Shown here in pieces: positions 33,305 through 40,781 of a DNA stretch of 64,000 bases (the first letter of the stretch is position 1; each line of letters begins with the position of its first letter). The DNA lies in contig NZ_CAXUQH020000001.1 in the NCBI RefSeq assembly GCF_964253085.1, positions 372,001 through 436,000 of the forward strand. Direction: 5' to 3'. This DNA comes from Paenibacillus_E sp964253085 (GTDB lineage Bacteria; Bacillota; Bacilli; Paenibacillales; NBRC-103111). Made by a program: the position numbers and the translations under genes. The notes beneath the pieces were generated by a model. The model was not told where the DNA came from and did no database searches. It saw only the letters and a list, made by a program, of their open reading frames with translations.

Positions 33305-34522
33305 TTAGGAAAGCGCACCTGCAGGACCGAAGAATTCGTAATGACGGTCCGCTTCCGCAACGCCCCACGCGATGAGCGATTGATTGACAGTTTTCATGAA
33401 CGGCAACGGTCCACAGAAGTAAAAGCAGCCATCCGCAGTCGGCACAAGGCTTTGAATCCAAGGCAGATCGAGAAAGCCCTCTTTGTGGTAAGCCTGCTCA
33501 CGGGTATCGACAGCTGTTGGCTGAGCATAACACCAAGCAATAGTGACTTGAGGGTGTTCCTTAGCAAGCTGTTCGACTTCAGTACGGAGCGCATGATGCC
33601 CCCCATTTTGAGCCGCATGGATAAAAGTAACCTTACGATCTGGCTGCGTAGTTACAAGTGAATGCAGCATGCTTACCATTGGGGTAAGTCCGACACCGCC
33701 GCTGAGAAGCGTAATAGGTCGTGTATCCGCTGAATCTAGTGTAAAGTCGCCTGCTGGCGCGGAAAGCCAGACGACATCCCCCTCTTGAACCTGGTTGTGC
33801 AAATAGACGGAAACCTTGCCTGCAGGGACAGCCGGGTTCGTGTCTTCGCGTTTAACCGAAATTCGATAGAACGGCTGACCAGATGCATTGGAGAGGCTGT
33901 ATTGACGAATATGTGTGTAATCATCGCCTGGAATTTGAACGCGAATACTGACATATTGTCCAGCTTCAAATCCAGCAATAGGCCCTTGATCCTGCGGGGT
34001 CAAGTAAAAGGATGTGATGACGTCGCTTTCTCTTTCTTTGCGGGCGATGACGAAAGGTCTGAAATCAGACCATCCCCCAGGCTGCAAGGCAGAATTCGCA
34101 TACATGTCGGACTCAATACCGATGAATGCACTGGCGATGACTCCATAAGCCTCAGCCCAAGCCCCCAGAATGTCGTCCGTTGCGGCATCGCCTAGGACTT
34201 CTTTAATCGCGCCTAGCAAATGCTCCCCGACGATGGGATACTGCTCGGGTTTGACGCCAAGACTGCGATGTTTATGCGCGATTTGTTTGACTGCAGGTAG
34301 AATGGCTTCCAATCGATCGATATGCACAGCTGCTGCATAGACGGCATTTGCGAGAGCCGTTTGCTGTCTGCCTTGCTTTTGATTGGCGTGATTGAAAAGA
34401 TTCAACAGCTCTGGATGAGCCGTGAACAGCCTGTCGTAGAAACGTTTGGTTATCGCTACACCATGAACTTCTAGTACAGGCACAGTGGATTTAATGATTC
34501 GGATGGTTTGTTCGCTTAGCAT
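33305..34522 (-). CDS. hmp: Flavohaemoglobin (nitric oxide dioxygenase) Hmp
   Basis: 405 residues. Globin domain (about 1-140: SEQTIRIIKSTVPVLEVHG, RFYDRLF with the B10 Tyr, and the proximal His in QIAHKHRSLGV), FAD domain (about 150-255, with RQYSLSNA) and NAD domain (about 265-405, with LLSGGVGLTPMVSML and FYFCGPLPFM). It oxidises nitric oxide to nitrate with O2 and NADH. The ATG at 34522 gives the family's usual N-terminus; one at 34531 is also possible. The promoter has a Crp/Fnr site at the class II activator position and is divergent from the PyrD-like fusion gene. Confidence 0.96.
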   Translation of the reverse strand: MLSEQTIRIIKSTVPVLEVHGVAITKRFYDRLFTAHPELLNLFNHANQKQGRQQTALANAVYAAAVHIDRLEAILPAVKQIAHKHRSLGVKPEQYPIVGEHLLGAIKEVLGDAATDDILGAWAEAYGVIASAFIGIESDMYANSALQPGGWSDFRPFVIARKERESDVITSFYLTPQDQGPIAGFEAGQYVSIRVQIPGDDYTHIRQYSLSNASGQPFYRISVKREDTNPAVPAGKVSVYLHNQVQEGDVVWLSAPAGDFTLDSADTRPITLLSGGVGLTPMVSMLHSLVTTQPDRKVTFIHAAQNGGHHALRTEVEQLAKEHPQVTIAWCYAQPTAVDTREQAYHKEGFLDLPWIQSLVPTADGCFYFCGPLPFMKTVNQSLIAWGVAEADRHYEFFGPAGALS

Positions 34523-34562
34523 GAGGATCATCTCATTTCCAATAGAATGACTTTATGCCTTT

Positions 34563-34568
34563 AGTATA
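34563..34568 (-). promoter_or_regulatory. -10 box of the hmp promoter
   Basis: TATACT on the minus strand; start point predicted near 34556. No good -35 hexamer is seen, as expected for an activator-dependent promoter. Confidence 0.6.
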
Positions 34569-34588
34569 ACGAACAAGAGTAGGGCACC

Positions 34589-34608
34589 TCTGTGATTAGA
34601 ATCACAGA
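34589..34608. promoter_or_regulatory. Crp/Fnr-type site between hmp and the PyrD-like gene
   Basis: Perfect palindrome TCTGTGATT-AG-AATCACAGA containing TGTGA-N6-TCACA. Its centre is about 42 bp from the predicted hmp start, the class II activation position, and about 67 bp from a possible start of the divergent gene (TATACT at 34654-34659). Confidence 0.85.
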
Positions 34609-34690
34609 GAATAGCAACAAAGTGTGTCTATGGGCAACGAAAGAGATACACGATATACTGGATATAACATCCAAAAGAGGGAGGCGGCCT

Positions 34691-36829
34691 ATGCCCGATT
34701 GGTCGTATCATACGTTATTTAAACCGTTGCTGTTTCGCCTTAGCGGACGGAGGGCTAGGGATCTCACGCTGCATGCGATAGGCGGGCTAAGCCGCATACC
34801 TGGCGGTACCTTTGTGATTCGCACGATGGGCCACATGGAAATGTCGCCGCATCTTGCGAGCGAGCTAGCAGGCGTGCCGATTGCCTGCCCCGTCGGCCTC
34901 AGCGGCGGGCTTGACCCGCACGGCACCGCACACAAGGCCCTCGCCCAGTTCGGGCTCGGTTTCATCGAGCTCGGCCCCGTGACGGTCCGAGCTGTACAGA
35001 GCCATGCATCGATTACTCGCATGGCGGAAGTGGAAGCCATCGTTTACCCCGATGGCTATGAGAACGACGGCGCGGACGCGATCGCCGCGCGCCTGCGCAA
35101 GGGCACGGGGCATCGTCTGCCGCACTTCGTGCGGCTGCGGCCGATGCCGGGAAGTTCGCCGCGCGAAGCGCTAGAGGAGCAGCGGGAGCTGCTGCTTAAG
35201 TTGGCTCCGTACGCGGCGGGGTTCACCCTCGATGGCCTCGCCGAAGGCTGGCCAACAGAGGAGGCTTTGGCGTACCTCGCGGAGGTGCGCCAGGTTGTAC
35301 AAGCGGCAGCCCCGGGCAAGCCGGTGCTGTTGGTTGTGCCGCAGCAGCTCCCAGAGGGGGAGCTGCAAGAGCTTGCGGACACCGCGCGCAGCTTCAGCGG
35401 TGTCGTCCTCGGCGACGCGCAGCGGGAGCCGTGCACCCGTCGCGAGCGCGTCGGCGGCGGTGCTGCGTTGCTCAGCGCGCAGCTGAGCAAGGTCCGTTTG
35501 CTGCGCGAGTCGCTGGGCGAGCGCAGCGCGATTGTCGCGGCCGGCGGCGTGCATCAGCCGGAGGACGCGCTCGCGCTGCTGGCAGCAGGAGCGAATAGCG
35601 TCATGCTGCACAGCGGGCTCGTCTACGCGGGGCCGGGGCTGCCGAAGCGGATCAATGAAGCGATCCTGTATGATCGCATCACAGCTCCTGCGACCTCGGC
35701 GGGCACTGAGAATTTGCGGAACGAAGTGGGTGCTTCCGCTAACGAGCACGATTCCGATTCTATAGTCGCTGTCACAGTCCATTCCCACTCATCGTCCACA
35801 CCACAGCGGGGAGTGGTCCCATCTAACACATCCATTCCAGCATCCCTATCGTTCCCGCCAAGTCTATCCTCCCCAGCTTCCCCTGCCTTCTGGGCGAATT
35901 GGGGTTGGATGAGCCTGCTGGGATTAGGGATGGTAATCGGCGGTGTGCTCGCATGGTTTATTGCAGCAACGACGGTACTTTTGCCTTATGATGAAGACTT
36001 TTTGGGCAAATCACGCAGTGAAATTATCCGTTTCAATACACATCTATTGCATTTCATGTCTCATGATCGCATTACTTTAGCGGGCACGATGATTTCCCTG
36101 GGCATCTTCTATTATCAGCTAGCTCATCACGGATTGCGTTACGGGCTGCATTGGGCGCGAACAGCAGCTATATCCTCTTGTGTTGTCGGCTTTAGCAGTT
36201 TCTTTCTTTATTTGGGATACGGTTATTTTGATCCTCTTCATGCGGCTGTAGCAGTTGTTTTGCTGCCTATGCTGCTGCTGACGATGCGTGGTTTGAAGGA
36301 TCGTCCGTCTCGTAAGCCGCCAGGTCTACGAAATGATCGAGTTTGGTTAAGGGCGCAGTGGGGGCAGTGCTGCTTCGTGATACTTGGCTTTGGTTTGGGA
36401 ATCGGGGGACTTACGATATCCTTCGTCGGCATCACGGATGTATTCGTCCCAAGTGATTTGGTCTATTTGGAACTAACTTCTTCACAGTTGTCAGCTTGGA
36501 GTGAGGCTATTATCCCGCTTATCGCACATGATCGTGCGGGCTTTGGTGGTGCGCTGTTTTCATTAGCAGTAGCGATAACCGCTTCGGCGCTGTGGGGTGT
36601 TAATCAAGGTGAGGGCTGGTTATGGTGGACGTTCCTCTGGGGTGGGCTACCTGGATTCGCAGCAGGATTAGTGGTTCATTATCATATTGGATACACGGAT
36701 TTTGTTCATTTACTGCCTGTTTACATAGCCGTGATGCTGTATGTCGGCGGGTTATACTTAACTTATCCCTATCTCGTAGGAAAAGGGGATACTAGTGTTA
36801 AGCCAGCTAGATCCGAATTCGAAGTGTAA
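34691..36829 (+). CDS. PyrD-like FMN-barrel protein fused to a duplicated membrane domain
   Basis: 712 residues. Residues about 1-345 follow class 2 dihydroorotate dehydrogenase: a helical start, CPVGLSGGLDPHG, FIELGPVTVRAVQ, and an end with VAAGGVHQPEDALALLAAGANSVMLHSGLVYAGP. However GLDKDG reads GLDPHG, and I cannot find the NxSSPNTPG catalytic-Ser motif, the INRMGFNN motif or the orotate-binding Asn residues, so pyrimidine synthesis is unlikely. After a Ser/Pro linker, residues about 405-700 form two similar membrane halves, each with a V.(L/V)P.D turn and an HDR motif (458-460 and 613-615). The ATG at 34691 has GGGAGG upstream. Divergent from hmp. Confidence 0.75.
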   Translation: MPDWSYHTLFKPLLFRLSGRRARDLTLHAIGGLSRIPGGTFVIRTMGHMEMSPHLASELAGVPIACPVGLSGGLDPHGTAHKALAQFGLGFIELGPVTVRAVQSHASITRMAEVEAIVYPDGYENDGADAIAARLRKGTGHRLPHFVRLRPMPGSSPREALEEQRELLLKLAPYAAGFTLDGLAEGWPTEEALAYLAEVRQVVQAAAPGKPVLLVVPQQLPEGELQELADTARSFSGVVLGDAQREPCTRRERVGGGAALLSAQLSKVRLLRESLGERSAIVAAGGVHQPEDALALLAAGANSVMLHSGLVYAGPGLPKRINEAILYDRITAPATSAGTENLRNEVGASANEHDSDSIVAVTVHSHSSSTPQRGVVPSNTSIPASLSFPPSLSSPASPAFWANWGWMSLLGLGMVIGGVLAWFIAATTVLLPYDEDFLGKSRSEIIRFNTHLLHFMSHDRITLAGTMISLGIFYYQLAHHGLRYGLHWARTAAISSCVVGFSSFFLYLGYGYFDPLHAAVAVVLLPMLLLTMRGLKDRPSRKPPGLRNDRVWLRAQWGQCCFVILGFGLGIGGLTISFVGITDVFVPSDLVYLELTSSQLSAWSEAIIPLIAHDRAGFGGALFSLAVAITASALWGVNQGEGWLWWTFLWGGLPGFAAGLVVHYHIGYTDFVHLLPVYIAVMLYVGGLYLTYPYLVGKGDTSVKPARSEFEV

Positions 36830-36841
36830 AGATGATCTGTC

Positions 36842-37023
36842 TAACGGACACTAGCGCCCTTATTCCACAAAAAAGATGCCTTTTTCAACGTAACGGACGC
36901 CAGCGACGTTATTTGATCATTTTGTGTGACTAGCATGTGCAAATAAAGTATATAGCGTCTCTCATGTCCGTTAGCCATGCTAGGGGGCACTTTTGAACCA
37001 ATTAGGGTCTTCTGTGTCCGTTA
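36842..37023. repeat. Intergenic repeat family B, four TAACGGAC units
   Basis: TAACGGAC at 36842 and 36891 and its reverse complement GTCCGTTA at 36966 and 37016. Each unit continues with a similar (A/G)C..AG.G.C..TATT tail, making units of about 23 bp, two forward and two inverted. It lies between convergent genes. Confidence 0.75.
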
Positions 37024-37084
37024 AACAGCTCACTCCTGCTAATTAATATCATCTGCTCTACCGAGCTAAGCGGCTAATCCAAAA

Positions 37085-37118
37085 AGAAAAAACTGCCCCC
37101 CATTATCTTGGGGGACAG
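37085..37118 (-). terminator. Intrinsic terminator of azoR
   Basis: CTGCCCCCC / GGGGGACAG stem and a TTTTTTCTTTTT tract on the minus strand. Confidence 0.86.
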
Positions 37119-37125
37119 CTCCTTA

Positions 37126-37761
37126 TTAAAACGTATGCGCCAAATCCTTCGCACGCGCAATCGCGTCCTCTTTAATCTGCTGCGCTTTATCAGGGAATTG
37201 ATTATGTCCCTCTACGAATAGTCCCTGTGTTTCCATAATCCCGAAAAACGCCATGATAATTGCAATATACCGATGACCTGATTCCATACCAGCCGCAGGC
37301 CCTTCCGAATACACGCCGCCGCGCGCTTGGATGTGCAGTGCCTTTTTGCCAGAGAGTAATCCGACAGGACCTTCCGCAGTGTATTTAAAAGTTTTGCCAG
37401 CCACACAAAGTGCATCCAGATAAGCTTTCATCACAGGAGGAAATGAGAAATTCCACATCGGTGTGACGAATACGTATTTGTCCGCAGCTATAAATTGCTC
37501 GGTAAGTTCATTAATTCTTCCTACTTTGGAACTCTCATCGTTAGTTAAGGAAGAGAATTCCTGACCGCTGCGCAGCTTGCCCCATCCGCTGAAAACATCC
37601 GCATCAATATGCGGTACTTGGACACGATACAAGTCAATAGGAATCACTTCATCACTGGGATTCGCTTCTCGATAAGCATCGATGAAAGCTTTACCAACAG
37701 CCATACTGTAAGAGGTTTGATGATCATGAGGGTGGGCGGTAATATACAGAACAGTTGCCAA
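37126..37761 (-). CDS. azoR: FMN-dependent NADH-azoreductase/quinone reductase AzoR
   Basis: 211 residues with a flavodoxin-like fold. The N-terminal ATVLYITAHPHDHQTSYS binds FMN, followed by FVTPMWNFSFPPVMKAYLD and a late QARGGVYSEGPAAGMESGHRY. Members reduce azo dyes and quinones by two electrons and protect from thiol or electrophile stress. The TTG at 37761 is chosen because AAAGGATGG lies upstream and it gives the conserved N-terminus and the family length; longer readings are unlikely. Monocistronic with its own terminator. Confidence 0.9.
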   Translation of the reverse strand: MATVLYITAHPHDHQTSYSMAVGKAFIDAYREANPSDEVIPIDLYRVQVPHIDADVFSGWGKLRSGQEFSSLTNDESSKVGRINELTEQFIAADKYVFVTPMWNFSFPPVMKAYLDALCVAGKTFKYTAEGPVGLLSGKKALHIQARGGVYSEGPAAGMESGHRYIAIIMAFFGIMETQGLFVEGHNQFPDKAQQIKEDAIARAKDLAHTF

Positions 37762-37918
37762 ATGTGATCCATCCTTTCGGGTACGTGATCTAGGAAATCC
37801 TCTTCTAATGTTCATTAAAAGCACTTGAAATATGCTGGTAGGTAATGGTTAAACCGTAACATGCGTGAAATTGATGCACGTGTCGAGAAAGATTTGGTCA
37901 CAGAACTACCTATTTACA

Positions 37919-37947
37919 TTGAGCCTTAGCTACTTTTGAGTTATGAT
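37919..37947 (+). promoter_or_regulatory. Promoter of the aguA-aguB-lysE operon
   Basis: TTGAGC, 17-bp spacer, TATGAT, about 70 bases before the aguA start. Confidence 0.65.
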
Positions 37948-38017
37948 GGGAGACGATGTTTTTTATTTGAATTTTCTACGAGACTATTAACTAAATTTAG
38001 ATAAAGTGAGATGACGG

Positions 38018-39058
38018 ATGATGACGAAACCTAAAGATGTAAACTATAGCATGCCAGCAGAATGGACAGAGCACGAGCGGACTTTTATTTCTTGGCCAGT
38101 TCAAGCGTCGATGGTTTACCCAGAGGATCACGCGGTTGTGTCCCAAGGGTATGCAGATTTGGCAAAAGCGATTGCCGAATTTGAGCCTGTTACCGTGATT
38201 GTGAACCCTTCTGATGCAGACCAAGTGAAAGCGATGTTCACAGAGTCCAACGTGGATTTCCTTGAGATCCCGCATAATGACGCTTGGTTCCGCGACAATG
38301 GTCCGACTTTCGTGTTGAACGAGCAGCAAGAAATCGCAGCAGTCAACTGGAAGTTCAACGCATGGGGCGGCAAGTACGCGCCTTGGGATCTGGATGATAA
38401 CGTAGCCCCGCAAATTGCGGAGCATCATGGTGTGAAACGTTTTGACGCTCCGCTCGTCATGGAGGGCGGTTCCATCCACGTGGATGGGGAAGGTACGCTT
38501 TTGACTACAGAGGAATGTCTGTTGAACACGAATCGTAACCCGGAACTGAGCCGTGAGGAGATTGAGGAGCATGTCCGCAATTTCGTGAACGTGGAAAAAA
38601 TTATCTGGTTGAACAAAGGTCTGGACGGCGACGAGACGGATGGTCACGTGGATAATATTGCTTGCTTCGCAGCTCCAGGCAAAATCATTCTGCAAGTTTG
38701 TGGCGATCCTTCGGATGCCAACTATGCGATTACGCAGGAGAATTTGGAAATTCTCCGCAGCGCGACAGATGCGAAAGGGCGCTCTTTCGAGATCATTCAG
38801 ATCGAGCAGCCACCGCTTACGTTCTTTGAAGAGCAGCGCTTGACGCTTAGCTATTTGAACTTTTATTTCGTGAACGGCGGCATTATTTTGCCGGTGTTTG
38901 GCGGGACAGCCGAGGAGACGGATCGTAAGGCGATCGAGGTGCTTCAAGCGACGTTCCCAGAACGTCGAATCCGTACAATTAACGGCATGTCCATCATAAA
39001 AGAAGGCGGCAATGTTCACTGCACGACGCAGCAAATGCCAGCCAGTAAGAAAGGGTGA
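38018..39058 (+). CDS. aguA: Agmatine deiminase AguA
   Basis: 346 residues. It hydrolyses agmatine to N-carbamoylputrescine and ammonia in the cytosol. Motifs of the peptidylarginine/agmatine deiminase family are clear: MPAEWTEHERTFISWP, NDAWFRDNGPTF, LVMEGGSIHVDGEGTLLTT, the His-Asp pair in DGDETDGHVDN, and the catalytic Cys335 in GGNVHCTTQQ. It starts at one of two adjacent ATG codons and is followed after 6 bases by aguB. Confidence 0.96.
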   Translation: MMTKPKDVNYSMPAEWTEHERTFISWPVQASMVYPEDHAVVSQGYADLAKAIAEFEPVTVIVNPSDADQVKAMFTESNVDFLEIPHNDAWFRDNGPTFVLNEQQEIAAVNWKFNAWGGKYAPWDLDDNVAPQIAEHHGVKRFDAPLVMEGGSIHVDGEGTLLTTEECLLNTNRNPELSREEIEEHVRNFVNVEKIIWLNKGLDGDETDGHVDNIACFAAPGKIILQVCGDPSDANYAITQENLEILRSATDAKGRSFEIIQIEQPPLTFFEEQRLTLSYLNFYFVNGGIILPVFGGTAEETDRKAIEVLQATFPERRIRTINGMSIIKEGGNVHCTTQQMPASKKG

Positions 39059-39064
39059 TTCAAC

Positions 39065-39940
39065 GTGAGAAAAGTGACTGTAGCAGCTACACAAATGAGC
39101 TGTTCCGATAACATAGAAGAAAACATCGCCAAAGCAGAGAAATTGGTTCGCGAAGCCGCGGCTAAGGGTGCGCAAATTATTTTGATCCAAGAGCTGTTCG
39201 AAACGCCGTATTTCTGCCAAAAAGAAAAATCCGATTACTACCGCTTCGCAACAGAACTAGAGACGAACAAAGCGATCAATCACTTCCGTGAGATCGCCAA
39301 AGAACTGCAAGTTGTTCTGCCAATCAGCTTCTACGAGAAAAAGAACTATGCACGCTACAACTCGCTTGCCGTGATTGATGCCGACGGTTCTGTGCTTGGC
39401 ACGTACCGCAAAAGCCACATCCCTGACGGTCCGGGGTATGAGGAGAAGTTTTATTTTAACCCGGGAGATACGGGGTTCAAAGTGTGGAAAACACGCTACG
39501 CCAAAATCGGCGTAGGTGTTTGTTGGGATCAGTGGTACCCGGAAGCTGCCCGCGTGATGGCGCTGATGGGGGCGGAGCTGTTGTTCTATCCAACGGCCAT
39601 CGGCTCGGAGCCGCAGGATGGTTCCATTGATTCGAAGGATCACTGGCAGATGTGCATGCGAGGCCACGCGGCGTGCAACTTGATGCCGGTTATCGCATCG
39701 AATCGGATCGGTAAGGAAGAAGATGAGGATTCCAGCATCAACTTCTATGGTTCGTCTTTCATTGCAGGCCCGCAGGGCAATCTGGTGGAGGAAGCTGGCC
39801 GTGATGAGGAAACGGTTCTCGTTGCCGAGTTTGACCTGGATCAGCTGGAAATCCAGCGTATCGAATGGGGAATTTTCCGAGATCGTCGTCCAGATCTATA
39901 CAAGAAAATCGCTACGTACGATGGTGAGCAGGTGTTCTAA
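39065..39940 (+). CDS. aguB: N-carbamoylputrescine amidase AguB
   Basis: 291 residues of the nitrilase superfamily with the full Glu-Lys-Cys triad: E43 in IQELFETPYF, K116 in YRKSHIPDGPGY and C153 in GVCWDQWYPE. It cleaves N-carbamoylputrescine to putrescine, CO2 and ammonia, completing the arginine-decarboxylase route begun by AguA. The GTG start at 39065 is preceded by AAAGGG. Linked to aguA by a 6-base gap and to the LysE gene by 2 bases. Confidence 0.96.
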   Translation: MRKVTVAATQMSCSDNIEENIAKAEKLVREAAAKGAQIILIQELFETPYFCQKEKSDYYRFATELETNKAINHFREIAKELQVVLPISFYEKKNYARYNSLAVIDADGSVLGTYRKSHIPDGPGYEEKFYFNPGDTGFKVWKTRYAKIGVGVCWDQWYPEAARVMALMGAELLFYPTAIGSEPQDGSIDSKDHWQMCMRGHAACNLMPVIASNRIGKEEDEDSSINFYGSSFIAGPQGNLVEEAGRDEETVLVAEFDLDQLEIQRIEWGIFRDRRPDLYKKIATYDGEQVF

Positions 39941-39942
39941 AC

Positions 39943-40569
39943 GTGTGGCTGATTCCCTTGCTTAAGGGCCTGTTATTAGGCTTTTCTATCGCGGCACCTG
40001 TCGGCCCCATTGGAATCCTATGCATGCGTAGAACATTGACGTTAGGCCGCTTGCATGGCTTTCTATCTGGACTTGGCGCTGCTACGGCGGATGCCATCTA
40101 TGGCTTTATCGCTGGTTTCGGCTTGACGTTGATTACCAGCTTTCTTTTGAATCAAAAGGTGATCCTCCAGCTGGTAGGTGGATTGTTCCTTATCTATTTA
40201 GGCGTGCAGACCTTCCGCTCCAAGCCAGCCGCTGAGGCCGCCAAAGCGACAGGGGACACATTGATTAAATCGTATGCGTCCACGCTGCTGCTCACGATTA
40301 CGAATCCGATGACGATCATGTCGTTTGTCGGTGCCTTCGCGGGGCTTGGGCTTGGTGATAGCGCGGATGCAGGATTTACGCCTGCGATTGCCTTGGTGAT
40401 CGGCGTTTTTGCAGGCTCGGCGCTATGGTGGTTGCTGCTCAGCTTGTTGGTTGGACTGTTGCGGGAGCGGCTCAAAGGAGCGGCGTTCCTGTGGATTAAT
40501 CGCGTCTCTGGTACGATGTTATCGATGTTTGGTTTGTTTGCGGAAATGGGGCTACTCCTTCGGGGGTAG
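39943..40569 (+). CDS. LysE/RhtB-family exporter
   Basis: 208 residues with about six helices and the LysE signature near the N-terminus (GFSIAAPVGPIGILCMRRTL), plus the conserved TNPMTIMSF loop. LysE proteins export amino acids or related compounds. Its position 2 bases after aguB suggests export of arginine, agmatine or putrescine, but this is inference from context. GTG start at 39943. A hairpin terminator overlaps its last codons. Confidence 0.88.
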   Translation: MWLIPLLKGLLLGFSIAAPVGPIGILCMRRTLTLGRLHGFLSGLGAATADAIYGFIAGFGLTLITSFLLNQKVILQLVGGLFLIYLGVQTFRSKPAAEAAKATGDTLIKSYASTLLLTITNPMTIMSFVGAFAGLGLGDSADAGFTPAIALVIGVFAGSALWWLLLSLLVGLLRERLKGAAFLWINRVSGTMLSMFGLFAEMGLLLRG

Positions 40570-40577
40570 CTTTTTTT
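40551..40577 (+). terminator. Terminator of the aguA-aguB-lysE operon
   Basis: GCTACTCC-TT-CGGGGGTAGC hairpin with seven T residues; the stem includes the stop codon of the LysE gene. Confidence 0.9.
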
Positions 40578-40781
40578 GCCATGTTATGGAATATGACATA
40601 GTGCCTTATTTTCTCATTGGCATTTGTCGATATATAGAGAGTAACTCGTCGAAAATTGTCGATTTATGCGTTCTTAGATGGTTACAAAAAGAGAAAAAGA
40701 ACCTTCTTGAGTTCAAAGGGAATAGAACGATGAACGTAACTTAGCGGCTAGAATTCAAAACAAGAAAGAAGGGGTCTTTTC

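Noticed and set aside
37997..39220. 407-codon open frame on the minus strand opposite aguA and aguB
   Set aside because: Antisense to two catalytically complete genes; His/Arg/Cys-rich shadow translation.
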